Source of the DNA: Ferrimonas balearica
GTDB taxonomy: Bacteria; Pseudomonadota; Gammaproteobacteria; Enterobacterales; Shewanellaceae
Direction: 5' to 3'
Assembly: GCF_019802055.1 (NCBI RefSeq)
Contig: NZ_JAHVHW010000007.1
Span: 1,327,403 to 1,391,402, forward strand
Length of the DNA: 64,000 nt
Under the pieces are notes generated by a model. It was given only the letters and a program-made list of their open reading frames with translations, ran no database searches and had not been told where the DNA came from. Positions 1-11,601 of the stretch are shown here, one piece after another; position 1 is the stretch's first letter; the number at the start of each line of letters is the position of its first letter. A program made the position numbers and the translations under genes.

Positions 1-447
1 AGGGAACAGGGAGGCGGTATGACCGTCATTACCCATGCCCAGAATGACCACATCGAAGGGTCGCGGAAGATTGGAGAGAGTTTCGGACGTCATGGCAGCA
101 CCCGCTTCCGGCGTGCCATGGATGTTATACAGTCCACGGAATTTCGCTTTGGCGGCTTTGTCCTGCAACAGGTGCTCGCGTACCAGACGCTCGTTGCTGT
201 CAGGGTGATCCGCTGGAAGCCAGCGCTCATCAGCCAGCGTGATGTAGACCTCTTGCCAGTCGATGGCGATGGCACGCAGTTTGTGGAACAGCGGCACCGG
301 AGTGCTGCCGCCGGATACCACCAGAGAAGCCTTGCCACGAGTGTCTACCGACTCTTGAAGCGCGTTGGCAATACGTTGTGCCAGCGCAGTGACCAGCTCG
401 TCACTGTGCTCAAAGGATTTGAATACAGGCAGCGCGATGGCAGTCAT
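1..447 (-). CDS. pgl: 6-phosphogluconolactonase, N-terminal part (runs off window start)
   Basis: Hydrolyses 6-phosphoglucono-lactone to 6-phosphogluconate in the cytoplasm, the step after Zwf in the oxidative pentose phosphate and Entner-Doudoroff routes. The 149 visible codons begin MTAIALPVFK and include the family motifs VVSGGSTP, ADERWLPADHPDSNE and LGMGNDGHTASLFP, the last reaching the window edge in frame. The ATG lies 3 nt past the zwf stop with a GGAGG-type ribosome site inside the end of zwf, so the two are surely co-transcribed. The C-terminal third is missing only because the window ends. Confidence 0.93.
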   Translation of the reverse strand, partial: MTAIALPVFKSFEHSDELVTALAQRIANALQESVDTRGKASLVVSGGSTPVPLFHKLRAIAIDWQEVYITLADERWLPADHPDSNERLVREHLLQDKAAKAKFRGLYNIHGTPEAGAAMTSETLSNLPRPFDVVILGMGNDGHTASLFP

Positions 448-450
448 GGT

Positions 451-1917
451 TTACTCCTCCCAGGAACGACCGTCACGGGTGATCAACGCGACCGAGGCAA
501 CCGGACCCCATGTGCCGGCCGGGTAGCTCTTGGGCTTCTCATTGGAGCGCGCCCACGCATCCAGAATGGAGTCACACCAGGTCCAGGCCTGCTCCACTTC
601 GTCCCGACGGACAAACAGCGCCTGGTTACCCAGCATGCATTCGAGCAGGAGTCGCTCGTACGCATCCGCAATGCGCTCGTTTTTAAAGGTGTCGGAGAAA
701 GAGAGATCCAACTTGGTGGTTTGCAGGCGCTGGGTCTGGTCCAGTCCGGGCACCTTATTCATCATCTGAATCTCAACCCCTTCATGGGGCTGCAAACGAA
801 TGGTCAGCTTGTTCGGTGGCAGTTGGCGATAGCTGTCACGGTAAAGGTTGTGCGGCGGGTTCTTGAAGTGAACCACGATCTCGGAGTGCTTGAACGGCAT
901 CCGCTTACCGGTACGCAGGTAGAAAGGCACACCGGCCCAGCGCCAGTTATCGATGTCCACCCGTAGCGCAGCAAAGGTTTCGGTATTGCTGTCCAGGTTG
1001 GCGCCCTCCTCTTCCAGATAACCCGGAACAGGCTGGCCCTTCAGGAACCCGGCGGTGTACTGACCGCGCACGGTGTTCTCGTAGATGTTTTCCTGATTGA
1101 TTGGGCGCAGGGACTTGATCACCTTCACCTTTTCATCGCGGATGGAGTCCGCGTTGAGATTGACCGGGGGATCCATTGCCACCAGAGCCAGAACCTGAAG
1201 CAGGTGGTTCTGAATCATGTCTCGCATCTGGCCTGCTTTGTCGAAGTAATCCCAGCGTCCCTCGATCCCCACCTCTTCCGCCACGGTGATCTGGACATGA
1301 TCGATGGTCCGGTTATCCCACTTGGAGGCAAACAGGGAGTTAGCGAATCGCAGTGCAACCAAGTTCTGAACCGTTTCTTTACCGAGGTAATGGTCAATAC
1401 GGTAGATCTGGCTCTCTTCAAAGTAGGCCGCCACCTGATCGTTGATGACCATGCTGGATGCGAGATCATGCCCAATAGGCTTTTCCAGAACAACTCGGGT
1501 ATCAGGTTTGATAAGGCCAGTGGTTTGCAGACAGCCGCAGATGGTGCCGTAGATGGCTGGAGGCGTCGCAAAGTAGTTGACCATCACATGGTCATCCTGA
1601 ACTTCATCACGAAGTTTCAGGTAGGCTTCTGCGTCAGTGAAATCAAGGCCAACGTAGGTCAGACGAGCGACAAAGCGCTCAAGGGTGGTGGTGCAGAGAG
1701 GCTCTTTGACAAAGGTGTTGAGAGCGTCGTTGACGACCTGATGATACTCCTCGAGGGAGAGGTCCTGGCGTGCAACGCCTACAACGCGGGTCTCGGGATG
1801 CAACAGCCCCGCTTTGTCCAACTGGTATAAAGAGGGGAGCAACTTACGGCGGGCCAGATCCCCCCGAGTGCCAAACAGGACAAAATCACATGGCTTATTT
1901 GCCGAGTCACTTGCCAT
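451..1917 (-). CDS. zwf: Glucose-6-phosphate 1-dehydrogenase
   Basis: Oxidises glucose-6-phosphate to 6-phosphogluconolactone with NADP+. The N-terminal nucleotide-binding motif [11 protein letters not shown] and the substrate/active-site motif RIDHYLGKE (about residue 172) are both present, and the length (488 aa) is normal. Start choice: the longest frame opens at a TTG (1929) directly abutting AAGGAG. A GTG at 1923 (spacing 6) and an ATG at 1917 (spacing 12) are better; I use the ATG, though GTG is also credible. It is first in an operon with pgl and divergent from hexR, with a HexR-like palindrome just upstream. Confidence 0.96.
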   Translation of the reverse strand: MASDSANKPCDFVLFGTRGDLARRKLLPSLYQLDKAGLLHPETRVVGVARQDLSLEEYHQVVNDALNTFVKEPLCTTTLERFVARLTYVGLDFTDAEAYLKLRDEVQDDHVMVNYFATPPAIYGTICGCLQTTGLIKPDTRVVLEKPIGHDLASSMVINDQVAAYFEESQIYRIDHYLGKETVQNLVALRFANSLFASKWDNRTIDHVQITVAEEVGIEGRWDYFDKAGQMRDMIQNHLLQVLALVAMDPPVNLNADSIRDEKVKVIKSLRPINQENIYENTVRGQYTAGFLKGQPVPGYLEEEGANLDSNTETFAALRVDIDNWRWAGVPFYLRTGKRMPFKHSEIVVHFKNPPHNLYRDSYRQLPPNKLTIRLQPHEGVEIQMMNKVPGLDQTQRLQTTKLDLSFSDTFKNERIADAYERLLLECMLGNQALFVRRDEVEQAWTWCDSILDAWARSNEKPKSYPAGTWGPVASVALITRDGRSWEE

Positions 1918-1959
1918 TGTCACATCCAACTCCTTGTTTCGGCGGCGCGCCGCTGAATG

Positions 1960-1976
1960 ATGTAATTTAACTACAT
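1960..1976. promoter_or_regulatory. Candidate HexR operator upstream of zwf
   Basis: ATGTAATTTAACTACAT is an imperfect palindrome close to the known gammaproteobacterial HexR consensus (TGTAATTAAATTACA-like). It sits 42 nt upstream of the zwf ATG, in the zwf/hexR divergent region. The position fits repression of zwf-pgl relieved by the Entner-Doudoroff intermediate KDPG. The call rests on motif resemblance and context only. Confidence 0.65.
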
Positions 1977-2188
1977 TAGAAAGAAAAATTCCGGCGAGCG
2001 CAAGTGGTTAGGACGGGCGCCTTGCTGGCTAACTTTCAATATTGTTTGTAATATACCGGAACACGCTCCATATCGCCGAACCGGATTACCGAGAGGTGCT
2101 GGCTTTACAGTATAGTGATTGCCAATGCCCCCTCCCTACTCCTTTACGCGGCGAGTGGGATACGTATCAGGGAAAAGAGTCTGATTGA

Positions 2189-3043
2189 ATGAATACGCTC
2201 GAAAAGATCCAAAAGAACCTGCCCAACTTCAGTAAGTCTGAGCGGAAAGTGGCAGAGGTGATTCTGGCCAACCCACAGACGGCCATTCAGTCCAGTATCG
2301 CCACCTTGGCCAAGATGGCGGACGTCAGCGAGCCCACGGTTAACCGCTTCTGCAGACGACTCGACACCAAAGGGTTCCCGGACTTTAAACTCCACCTCGC
2401 CCAGAGCCTCGCCAACGGCACTCCCTACGTTTCCCGCCACGTTGAAGTCAACGACACCGCTGAAGCCTACAGCAACAAAATCTTTGAATCCTCCATGGCC
2501 GCGCTGGACTCCGCTCGCCAGTCCATCGACCCCAATCAGATCAACCGCGCCGTGGACATGCTGACCCAGGCAGATCAAATCTCCTTCTTCGGTCTGGGCG
2601 CCTCTTCCGCTGTTGCCCATGACGCCCTCAACAAGTTCTTCCGCTTCAACGTACCGGTCGTCAGCTTTGACGACGTACTGATGATGCGCATGAGCTGCAT
2701 CAACGCTCGTGAGGGTGCGGTACTGGTGCTGTTCAGCCACACCGGCCGAACCAAGACTCTGGTCGAGGTAGCCCGCCTGGCGAAAGAAAACCACGCCCAG
2801 GTCATCGCCATCACCAGTAAAGACAGCCCCCTGGCCCGAGAAGCGACTCTGGCGGTGACCATGGATGTGCCGGAAGACACCGACCTTTACATGCCGATGG
2901 CGTCCCGCCTGGCGCAGATGGTGGTGGTTGACGTACTGGCCACTGGCTTTACCCTGCGCCGTGGTCCCCGCTTCCGTGAAAACCTGAAACGTGTAAAGGA
3001 AGCCCTGAAAGAATCCCGCTTCGAAAAGAGCCAACCTCTCTGA
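2189..3043 (+). CDS. hexR: HexR, RpiR/MurR-family regulator of central carbon metabolism
   Basis: A 284-aa DNA-binding regulator. It has an N-terminal RpiR-type helix-turn-helix (residues about 1-77; core SIATLAKMADVSEPTVNRFC) and a SIS sugar-phosphate-binding domain (about 120-255; FFGLGASSAVAHDA and LFSHTGRTKT). In related bacteria HexR senses KDPG and controls zwf, pgl, edd-eda, pyk and gluconeogenic genes. Lying divergent from zwf and upstream of pyk is the classical arrangement. A strong terminator follows the gene, so pyk has its own promoter. Confidence 0.95.
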   Translation: MNTLEKIQKNLPNFSKSERKVAEVILANPQTAIQSSIATLAKMADVSEPTVNRFCRRLDTKGFPDFKLHLAQSLANGTPYVSRHVEVNDTAEAYSNKIFESSMAALDSARQSIDPNQINRAVDMLTQADQISFFGLGASSAVAHDALNKFFRFNVPVVSFDDVLMMRMSCINAREGAVLVLFSHTGRTKTLVEVARLAKENHAQVIAITSKDSPLAREATLAVTMDVPEDTDLYMPMASRLAQMVVVDVLATGFTLRRGPRFRENLKRVKEALKESRFEKSQPL

Positions 3044-3050
3044 TCCCCAA

Positions 3051-3075
3051 GGGCCGGTATTCACCGGCCCTTTTT
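3051..3075 (+). terminator. Intrinsic terminator of hexR
   Basis: Perfect 8-bp stem GGGCCGGT/ACCGGCCC with loop ATTC, followed by TTTTTCT. Confidence 0.9.
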
Positions 3076-3136
3076 CTATCCCGCTGCAACTACACTTATT
3101 CTGGCCCTAGACCCAGTTCACAGATAATGAACTATT

Positions 3137-3168
3137 TTGACACCATAAATGTATGTAATTTTCTTTCA
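3137..3168 (+). promoter_or_regulatory. pyk promoter region with HexR-like box
   Basis: A consensus -35 hexamer TTGACA (3137-3142) is followed at promoter spacing by a weak -10 (about 3160-3165). That -10 is overlapped by TGTAATTTTCTTTCA (3154-3168), which matches 11 of 15 positions of TGTAATTAAATTACA. An operator over the -10 would repress pyk. HexR control of pyk is known in Shewanella; here it is inferred from sequence only. Confidence 0.45.
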
Positions 3169-3238
3169 TTTCTGGTGCGTTACTTGTAGCATCTCTAGCC
3201 AGTACAGCAACGTATAAGCATCCCTGACGGAGTCAATC

Positions 3239-4675
3239 ATGTTCCGAAGAACCAAGATTGTAACCACCTTAGGCCCGGCCACCGATCGAGATGACAACCT
3301 GGAAAAGATCATTCTCGCTGGCGCTAACGTGGTACGGATGAACTTCTCTCACGGCACTGCCGAAGACCACATTGCCCGTGCCAATCAGGTGCGCGAATTA
3401 GCCAAAAAACACAACCTCCACGTCGCCATTCTGGGTGACCTGCAAGGTCCTAAAATCCGTGTTTCCACCTTTAAAGAGGGCAAGGTACATCTGCAGATGG
3501 GCGCCCCCTTTGTACTGGACAGCGCCCTGCCCAAAGGTGAAGGCGACATCAACGCCGTAGGCCTCGACTACAAAGCTCTTCCCGACGACGTGGTACCCGG
3601 CGACATTCTGCTTCTCGACGATGGTCGGGTGCAGTTGCGGGTAGAAAAGGTGGAAGGCACTCAGGTGCACACCACAGTGACTGTTGCCGGCCCTCTGTCC
3701 AATAACAAAGGGATCAACAAGCTGGGTGGCGGCCTCTCCGCAGCGGCACTGACCGACAAGGACAAAGAGGACATCAAAACCGCCGCCAAAATCGACGTGG
3801 ACTACCTCGCTGTTTCCTTCCCCCGCAGCGGTGATGACCTCAACTACGCCCGTCAACTGGCGCGTGAAGCAGGCTGCCGTGCACTGATTGTCGCCAAGGT
3901 AGAGCGTGCTGAAGCGGTTGCAGATAATGACGCTATGGACGACGTCATCCTGGCTTCCGATGTGGTGATGGTAGCCCGTGGCGACCTGGGTGTTGAGATT
4001 GGTGACCCGGAACTGGTTGGTGTGCAGAAGAAGCTGATCGCCCGCTCCCGTCAGCTGAACCGTGTGGTGATCACCGCCACCCAAATGATGGAATCCATGA
4101 TCACCAGCCCGATGCCCACTCGAGCCGAGGTGATGGACGTCGCCAACGCCGTACTGGATGGCACCGATGCGGTAATGCTCTCTGCGGAAACTGCCGCTGG
4201 CAGCTACCCGGAAGAAACCGTTCAGGCGATGGCGCGGGTTTGCCTGGGTGCCGAGAAGCACCCGAGCGTGGTCGTCTCCAAGCACCGCCTCGACGAGAAG
4301 TTCAAAACCGTTGAAGAGACGATTGCACTGGCCACCATGTACGCGGCCAACCACCTCGATGGCGTGAAGGCGATCGTGGCACTGACTGAGTCAGGCAACA
4401 CTCCTCTGATCATGAGCCGCATCACCTCTCCGCTGCCGATCATCGCCCTCTCCCGTCATGGTGCCTGCCTGAACCGTATGGCGCTGTATCGCGGTGTTCA
4501 CCCGATTGAGTTCGACTCCACCGAGCACACGGAAAACACCATCGTGAAGGCCGCTATGGAGCGAATTGTTGCTGAAGGCCTGCTGACCTCCGGCGACAAG
4601 GTGCTGATGACCAAAGGTGACATGATGGAAACCGTAGGTGGCACCAACACCTGCAAGATCGTGACCGTCGAGTAA
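3239..4675 (+). CDS. pyk: Pyruvate kinase (PykA type)
   Basis: Converts phosphoenolpyruvate and ADP to pyruvate and ATP, the last step of glycolysis and of the Entner-Doudoroff pathway. The 478-aa protein opens with [14 protein letters not shown]. It has the active-site/metal motif [12 protein letters not shown] (about residue 245) and the nucleotide-proximal motif [10 protein letters not shown] followed by [16 protein letters not shown] (about 280-305). Length and motifs fit the type II (PykA) isozyme. It is monocistronic, between the hexR terminator and its own strong terminator. Confidence 0.97.
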   Translation: MFRRTKIVTTLGPATDRDDNLEKIILAGANVVRMNFSHGTAEDHIARANQVRELAKKHNLHVAILGDLQGPKIRVSTFKEGKVHLQMGAPFVLDSALPKGEGDINAVGLDYKALPDDVVPGDILLLDDGRVQLRVEKVEGTQVHTTVTVAGPLSNNKGINKLGGGLSAAALTDKDKEDIKTAAKIDVDYLAVSFPRSGDDLNYARQLAREAGCRALIVAKVERAEAVADNDAMDDVILASDVVMVARGDLGVEIGDPELVGVQKKLIARSRQLNRVVITATQMMESMITSPMPTRAEVMDVANAVLDGTDAVMLSAETAAGSYPEETVQAMARVCLGAEKHPSVVVSKHRLDEKFKTVEETIALATMYAANHLDGVKAIVALTESGNTPLIMSRITSPLPIIALSRHGACLNRMALYRGVHPIEFDSTEHTENTIVKAAMERIVAEGLLTSGDKVLMTKGDMMETVGGTNTCKIVTVE

Positions 4676-4689
4676 TGGATAGCGACCAC

Positions 4690-4720
4690 AAAAAAACCGG
4701 CCAGATGGCCGGTTTTTTTA
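4690..4720. terminator. Bidirectional terminator between pyk and serS
   Basis: CCGGCC-AGAT-GGCCGG stem (4697-4712) flanked by an A tract on the left and T7 on the right. It can serve both convergent genes. Confidence 0.92.
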
Positions 4721-4730
4721 TGCGCTTTGC

Positions 4731-6029
<1,299 letters not shown>

Positions 6030-6407
6030 TTATTTGCTGTATGAGTAAACCCACTGTTGTCCCAGAAACACCATCAACAGACAGAGCACCAGATTCAGCA
6101 GTATATTCAGCAGGGCCTTGACCCACTCCCCCTCCTGCATCAACAGCAGGGTCTCATTGGAGAAGGTGGAGAAAGTGGTTAAGGCGCCCAATAGCCCGAC
6201 TCCGATCAACGCCTTCCAGTGTGGCGAGAGTTCGAAGCTGGCTCCAAAGGCGTACAGGGCCCCCATCGCAAAGGACCCCACGCAGTTAACCGCCAGTGTA
6301 CCAAAGGGAAAGGCGGTTCCGAATAGCCGTAAGGCAAGAATTGATGTGCCGTAGCGCAAAGTTGCACCGATTGCACCGCCCAGCGCCACCGCCAACCAAT
6401 TACTCAT
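6030..6407 (-). CDS. crcB: Fluoride ion channel CrcB (Fluc family)
   Basis: A four-helix membrane protein of 125 aa that exports toxic fluoride as a dual-topology dimer. Typical motifs are [11 protein letters not shown] near the N-terminus and [15 protein letters not shown] in the third helix. It overlaps the end of rarA by 8 nt, so expression depends on the upstream operon. No fluoride riboswitch precedes it, unlike many stand-alone crcB genes. Confidence 0.93.
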   Translation of the reverse strand: MSNWLAVALGGAIGATLRYGTSILALRLFGTAFPFGTLAVNCVGSFAMGALYAFGASFELSPHWKALIGVGLLGALTTFSTFSNETLLLMQEGEWVKALLNILLNLVLCLLMVFLGQQWVYSYSK

Positions 6408-7728
6408 CCCGTTTTACCTCACTTTGGCGATCCAATTCTGCAAGATACGCCAACTTTTCAGCGATTTTCTTCTCCAAACCACGCTGTGTAGGGTGGTAGA
6501 AGCTGGCATCGGCAAGCGCTTGGGGAAGATATCGCTCGCCAGCGGCATAGGCACCGGGTTCATCGTGCGCGTATCGGTAGTCTGCCCCGTGCCCCAGCTC
6601 CTTAAGCAATTTGGTCGGGGCATTGCGAAGATGAATGGGCACCTCCTGATCCGGGGTTTCCCGCGCCAACTGGCGTGCCGCCTTGAAAGCGGTATAAACC
6701 GCATTGCTCTTTGGCGCACAAGCGAGGTATACCAAAGCTTGCGCAATGGCTCTCTCCCCTTCGGCGGGACCGACACGATGGAAGCAATCCCAGGCGTTCA
6801 GGGCCACTTCCATCGCTCGGGGGTCGGCATTGCCCACATCTTCAGATGCAATCGCCAGGCAGCGACGGGCCACATAGAGTGGATCCCCTCCCCCTTCCAG
6901 AATTCGGCAGTACCAGTACAGCGCGCCATCCGGGTTACTGCCCCGAACCGACTTATGTACGGCGGAGATCAGGTCGTAGAACTGGTCCCCTTTATTATCG
7001 AATCGGGCAACCGGCTCGCCTGCTACCTCTTTCAACAGTGCCTCGGTCAGTTGGCCCTGATCGGCCATATCGGCCATGAGTTCCAGCAGGTTGAGAGCAC
7101 GCCGGGCATCGCCATCCACCAGGGAGGCCAACTGCCTCGCCACACTGTCAGGCAGGGTCAAACCAAGCTTTCCGAGCCCTCTTTCCTTGTCATTCAGAGC
7201 CTGCTCGAGAATGATCAGGATGCCGGACTCATCCAGCTTCTTAATGACATAGACCCGGGTTCGGGAAAGTAAGGCGTTGTTGACCTCAAATGAGGGATTC
7301 TCAGTGGTCGCACCGATAAAGATGACGGTGCCATCCTCGATGTGGGGCAGGAAGGCGTCCTGCTGACTTTTATTAAAGCGGTGGACCTCGTCCACAAACA
7401 GCAACGTCTGGCGACCATGGGCCGCCGCTATGTCCTTGGCTTTATCGATGGCGGCTCGGATCTCCTTTACCCCGGAGGTTACCGCAGAGATCCGTTCGAC
7501 ATGGGCGTTGGCGTAGCGTGCCACCAACTCGGCCAGGGTCGTTTTTCCAGTACCTGGCGGACCCCACAGCAGCATGGAGTGGGCGCGTCCCGCCTCCAGC
7601 GCTGCCCTGAGTGGCTTGCCCGGTCCGAGAAGGTGTTCCTGACCGACGTAGTCGTCCAGGGTTTCCGGCCTCATCCTCGCCGCGAGGGGGCGAAAATCGG
7701 GGCCGAAATTGAGGCTCATGGAGGTCAT
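6400..7728 (-). CDS. rarA: Replication-associated recombination protein RarA (MgsA) AAA+ ATPase
   Basis: A clamp-loader-like AAA+ ATPase that acts at stalled replication forks. The 442-aa protein has Walker [13 protein letters not shown] (about residue 56), Walker [11 protein letters not shown] (about 108), a sensor 1 region [12 protein letters not shown], and the C-terminal tetramerisation domain. Start choice: the ATG at 7728 forms an ATGA overlap with the lolA stop; an internal ATG three codons later is the alternative. Confidence 0.96.
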   Translation of the reverse strand: MTSMSLNFGPDFRPLAARMRPETLDDYVGQEHLLGPGKPLRAALEAGRAHSMLLWGPPGTGKTTLAELVARYANAHVERISAVTSGVKEIRAAIDKAKDIAAAHGRQTLLFVDEVHRFNKSQQDAFLPHIEDGTVIFIGATTENPSFEVNNALLSRTRVYVIKKLDESGILIILEQALNDKERGLGKLGLTLPDSVARQLASLVDGDARRALNLLELMADMADQGQLTEALLKEVAGEPVARFDNKGDQFYDLISAVHKSVRGSNPDGALYWYCRILEGGGDPLYVARRCLAIASEDVGNADPRAMEVALNAWDCFHRVGPAEGERAIAQALVYLACAPKSNAVYTAFKAARQLARETPDQEVPIHLRNAPTKLLKELGHGADYRYAHDEPGAYAAGERYLPQALADASFYHPTQRGLEKKIAEKLAYLAELDRQSEVKRDE

Positions 7729-8330
7729 GGATTACGTTGATCGTCTACCAACGTGCCTTCCGGTGGCGCAAAGTGAAAGCGCCCGTCGTCCAAAGGGCCA
7801 TTACGGAACTGAGACAGATCCATCGTGGTGGTCACCTGCTGTCCATCCACCAAAGACAGCTTTTCGATGGCGTCACCATCAAAGCAGATCGCCATGCTCT
7901 GGATCGTTTCCGCCTCGTTGGGCGTCAGGGTAAAGCACTCCCCCTGCTGGGTGATCTGGTACGCCTCCCACGCCTCTTCATCGTCACTGGAGAGCAGTGA
8001 CAACGGCGTTTGACCGGTGGCGTCGGTCAATGCGTAGATGCTGACCTGCTCCAGCATCGGATCGTACAGGTAGACATCTTTGCCGTCCGAGAGAATGACA
8101 CTCTCTTCCGGGCTGTTCTGGTGCCAGGCAAAGCGATTGGGTACCGCCATGGCCAGTGTGCCCTGCCCCTCTTGAAGCACGGTGCCGTCTGACTCCGTGA
8201 CCACCTGAGAAAACTCGGCCTCAAAAGCCGGTACTGTGGCGAGTTTCGCTTTCAGTGCCTGTTGTGGCGCTGCCATTGCCATGGGAGCAGCGACTGCCAC
8301 CGCCATGGAGAGGATCCATCTGTTTATCAT
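7725..8330 (-). CDS. lolA: Outer-membrane lipoprotein carrier protein LolA
   Basis: The periplasmic chaperone that carries lipoproteins from LolCDE to LolB. The 201-aa protein has a signal peptide ending at about residue 20 (PMAMA/A). The mature part carries family features such as [22 protein letters not shown] and the C-terminal beta-barrel strands. It is coupled by 4-nt ATGA overlaps to ftsK upstream and rarA downstream, as in E. coli gene order. Confidence 0.95.
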   Translation of the reverse strand: MINRWILSMAVAVAAPMAMAAPQQALKAKLATVPAFEAEFSQVVTESDGTVLQEGQGTLAMAVPNRFAWHQNSPEESVILSDGKDVYLYDPMLEQVSIYALTDATGQTPLSLLSSDDEEAWEAYQITQQGECFTLTPNEAETIQSMAICFDGDAIEKLSLVDGQQVTTTMDLSQFRNGPLDDGRFHFAPPEGTLVDDQRNP

Positions 8331-10768
8331 TGCTGAGGTCCGGGTACCAACACGTCTCGGTTACCATTATGGCCCGGTGAACTCACCAGACCGCTCTGTT
8401 CCATCTGCTCAACCAGACGAGCCGCCCGGTTATAGCCAATCTTGAGTTTGCGCTGAACACTGGAGATCGACGCGCGGCGGCTCTCCAGCACGAAGGCGAC
8501 GGCCTCATCGTAAAGGGGATCGGATTCCTCTCCCCCTTCCGCCGTTTCGCCAGGAAGCAGAATCTGTTCCCCACCGGTTTCACCGGCCAGGATCTCCTCA
8601 ATGTACTGAGGTTTGGCGCGGGCAGACCAGTCCGCCACCACCTTATGCACTTCGTGGTCATCCACAAAAGCACCATGGACACGGATCGGGACACCGGTAC
8701 CCGGGGGCAGGTAAAGCATGTCACCCTGGCCAAGAAGCTGTTCAGCCCCCTGCTGATCCAGGATGGTGCGGGAATCCACGCGGCTGGAAACCTGGAAGGC
8801 GATCCGGGTTGGAATGTTGGCCTTGATCAAACCGGTAATCACGTCGACCGACGGGCGCTGGGTCGCCAGGATCAGGTGGATACCCGCCGCACGCGCTTTC
8901 TGAGCGATACGGGCGATAAGTTCCTCCACCTTCTTGCCCACGATCATCATCATGTCGGCAAATTCATCCACCACCACCACGATGGCAGGCAGTTTGTCGA
9001 GGTCCGGCGCTTCGGTCTCCATCGACTGTTCAGGCTGCCAGAAGGGGTCTTTGATCGGTTCGCCCGCTTCCTTTGCTTCCTTCACCTTGGCGTTGTAGCC
9101 CTTGAGGTTACGAACACCCAGTGCGGACATCAGCTTATAGCGACGCTCCATCTCGCCCACACACCAACGCAGGGCATTGGACGCTTCCTTCATGTCGGTC
9201 ACCACCTCGCAAAGCAGGTGGGGGATCCCTTCATAAACCGACAATTCCAGCATTTTGGGGTCGATCATGATCAGGCGAACATCCTCGGGCGTGGATTTGT
9301 ACAGCAGGCTGAGAATCATGACGTTCACGCCCACAGACTTACCGGAGCCCGTGGTGCCCGCCACCAGCAGGTGAGGCATCTTGGCCAGATCCACCACTAC
9401 CGGATACCCGGAGATGTCCTGCCCAAGCACCATGGTGAGATCGGACTTGGCCTGATCGAACTGTTCGCAATCCAGCACATCGCGCAGATACACGATCTCG
9501 CGGTGCTTGTTAGGCAACTCAAGGCCGATCACCGACTTGCCGGGAATCACCTCTACAACGCGAACCGAAACCGCCGACAGGGCTCGCGCCAAGTCTTTGG
9601 CCAAATTGGTGATCTTGGAAACCTTCACGCCCGGCGCGAGATCCAGTTCGAAACGCGTAATTACCGGGCCGGGATGCACATCCACCACCTGTGCGGTGAC
9701 ATTGAAGTCCAGCAGTTTCGCTTCCACCAGGCGAGCGATAGCGTCCAACTCCTCCTGGCTGATGGGATTCTGGGACTTATTGGGGCGGTCCAGCAGTTCC
9801 AGTGTCGGCATGGGCGTCGAGGGGGCTTCCGGCAGGGTCGTTCCGGACTTATCCAGCGCTTCCTGCAGGTAGGGCTCCAGTGCCGGTTTGCTGGCTGGGA
9901 CCGCTACCTCTTCCTGCTCTTCGGGACCGATGACCCAGGGCGGCGTCAGTTCCGGTTCGACACGGACATCCGGGTCGAGTACCGGCTCCGCATCAATAAC
10001 TGGCTCAAATTCGGGCTCCTGCCAGGGCTCGCCGCTCTTTCGAACCGGTTCAGCACTGTCGTAGTCGTACTCACCCTGCTCTTCGGAGCGGCTCTTACGT
10101 CCTTTAAAGCGCTCTACCAGCTCCATAAAGCCACGGGTATCTTCGGTATCACGATCCTCGTGGGCGAAGTGCTTGGGCAGTTGCCATAAAAAGACCCCCA
10201 CCGCGATGGTCGCCTCGCCGATCTTCTCGGCAATCGTCAGCCAACTGATGCCGGTCATCAGAGTAAAGCCCGCACCGATAAAGCACAGCAGGAACAGCGT
10301 GGTACCGAGCAGATTGAAATAGGGCAACATGGCTGCACTGACGACGTCACCGACTACGCCACCAGCAGAGAAATAATGAATGTCGTCGGCATTCATCGAC
10401 GCCAGGGCGGCAAAGCTGAGCATGGTCAGCAGAAAGCCAATCACCCGAAGGCCGACAGAGAAATAGTCGAGTTCGGCAAGACGGTAGGCCTGGTGGAATG
10501 CGAGCCAGCCGATCGCCGCGCACACCGGTGGTACCAGATACGCTGTCAGGCCAAACACAAAAAACAGGATGTCTGCGATCCAGGCGCCGACCGCGCCCAT
10601 GGCATTACTGACCGGACCTTCCCAGGCCGTCTGACTCCAGCCCGGATCGGCGGGGTGGAAAGTCGCCAGGGCCATCAACATAAACAGCGCCATGATGGCT
10701 GTGAGGATCAAGCCCCCTTCCATCAAACGCTGAAGGCCCGTCATTGGTTGCAGATTGGACGATGACAA
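8327..10768 (-). CDS. ftsK: DNA translocase FtsK (short-linker form)
   Basis: Septum-anchored translocase that pumps the chromosome terminus and activates XerCD at dif. The order is: four N-terminal membrane helices (about residues 20-190), an acidic Pro/Glu-rich linker (about 230-330), a RecA-like motor with Walker [14 protein letters not shown] (about 470) and Walker [13 protein letters not shown], and the C-terminal gamma winged helix ([23 protein letters not shown]) that reads polar KOPS-type sequences. At 813 aa it lacks the long linker of the 1329-aa E. coli protein, as in many relatives. Confidence 0.97.
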   Translation of the reverse strand: MSSSNLQPMTGLQRLMEGGLILTAIMALFMLMALATFHPADPGWSQTAWEGPVSNAMGAVGAWIADILFFVFGLTAYLVPPVCAAIGWLAFHQAYRLAELDYFSVGLRVIGFLLTMLSFAALASMNADDIHYFSAGGVVGDVVSAAMLPYFNLLGTTLFLLCFIGAGFTLMTGISWLTIAEKIGEATIAVGVFLWQLPKHFAHEDRDTEDTRGFMELVERFKGRKSRSEEQGEYDYDSAEPVRKSGEPWQEPEFEPVIDAEPVLDPDVRVEPELTPPWVIGPEEQEEVAVPASKPALEPYLQEALDKSGTTLPEAPSTPMPTLELLDRPNKSQNPISQEELDAIARLVEAKLLDFNVTAQVVDVHPGPVITRFELDLAPGVKVSKITNLAKDLARALSAVSVRVVEVIPGKSVIGLELPNKHREIVYLRDVLDCEQFDQAKSDLTMVLGQDISGYPVVVDLAKMPHLLVAGTTGSGKSVGVNVMILSLLYKSTPEDVRLIMIDPKMLELSVYEGIPHLLCEVVTDMKEASNALRWCVGEMERRYKLMSALGVRNLKGYNAKVKEAKEAGEPIKDPFWQPEQSMETEAPDLDKLPAIVVVVDEFADMMMIVGKKVEELIARIAQKARAAGIHLILATQRPSVDVITGLIKANIPTRIAFQVSSRVDSRTILDQQGAEQLLGQGDMLYLPPGTGVPIRVHGAFVDDHEVHKVVADWSARAKPQYIEEILAGETGGEQILLPGETAEGGEESDPLYDEAVAFVLESRRASISSVQRKLKIGYNRAARLVEQMEQSGLVSSPGHNGNRDVLVPGPQQ

Positions 10769-10875
10769 GTGTCGCTCCTCGACCGGTCCAAAAAAAGATA
10801 GATAACCTGCCTACCTTACCAAAAGGCACGGAATGTTACCTACCGTTGCGTTGCCATCGCACTGCCATAGAAACA

Positions 10876-10902
10876 AAAAGTGCCCCGATTGGGGCACTTT
10901 TG
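10876..10902. terminator. Terminator between lrp and ftsK
   Basis: Perfect 11-bp inverted repeat AAAAGTGCCCC-GATT-GGGGCACTTTT. On the minus strand it ends lrp and separates it from the ftsK operon. Confidence 0.88.
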
Positions 10903-10918
10903 TTCAGATACCGGTTGT

Positions 10919-11422
10919 TCAGGCTGAAGCGCCGTTGGAAATCTGAACGCGACTGGTCTGCTTTACCTCTTCCATCACAACATAGGTGCGGGTGTCCTTG
11001 ACGGAAGGCAGGCGCAGCAGTGTATCGGAGAGCAGACGACGATAAGCGGTCATATCGCTTACGCGGGTCTTCAACAGATAATCGAAATCACCGGAAACCA
11101 GGTGGCACTCTTGAACGTCTTCCAACTCCATAACGGCGCGGTTGAACTGTTCAAAAACTTCTGGGGTGTCGCGGTTGAGGGAGATCTCGACGTAAACCAG
11201 CAGAGAGGCGCCGAGGTAGTGCGGGTTGACCTGAGCAGTGTAACCGAGAATGAATCCTTGACGCTCCAGTCGCTTTACCCGCTCCAGGCAGGGGGTGGGA
11301 CTGAGACCAACTCGCTTGGAAAGCTCCACGTTGGAGATCCGGCCATCCCTTTGCAGTTCATTCAGGATGTTACGGTCGATTCTATCAAGTTCTTTCAACG
11401 GCTTTTTCTTGTTATATGCCAT
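10919..11422 (-). CDS. lrp: Leucine-responsive regulatory protein Lrp
   Basis: A global feast/famine regulator of amino-acid metabolism (167 aa). The N-terminal helix-turn-helix is very close to E. coli Lrp (DLDRIDRNILNELQ-like start, SKRVGLSPTPCLERVKRLER). The C-terminal RAM/AsnC ligand domain contains ECHLVSGDFDYLLKTRV. It is divergent from ald across a 179-bp gap. Alanine dehydrogenase is a known Lrp-family target in several bacteria, so direct control of ald is plausible but not shown. Confidence 0.96.
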   Translation of the reverse strand: MAYNKKKPLKELDRIDRNILNELQRDGRISNVELSKRVGLSPTPCLERVKRLERQGFILGYTAQVNPHYLGASLLVYVEISLNRDTPEVFEQFNRAVMELEDVQECHLVSGDFDYLLKTRVSDMTAYRRLLSDTLLRLPSVKDTRTYVVMEEVKQTSRVQISNGASA

Positions 11423-11601
11423 AAATACTTCCTTAGTTCCCGTCTAACGCGGGATATTGTCCTGTGTGCACCCAAATAAATCGGGGGAAATGCTCCCGAC
11501 GGGAGAATATACTAACCGAGCGCCTAAGGCCAAGTAAAATATCGCGAATCATTTAACAGCGATGCAATCCAACAATAACCCTAATAAGAGGACGGAGAAG
11601 C

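Noticed and set aside
6408-6500. Fluoride riboswitch before crcB
   Set aside because: crcB is internal to an operon, its start overlaps rarA, and no aptamer-like sequence is evident.
8645-10189. 514-codon open frame on the plus strand
   Set aside because: Antisense to ftsK; His/Arg/Leu-rich shadow without a start signal.
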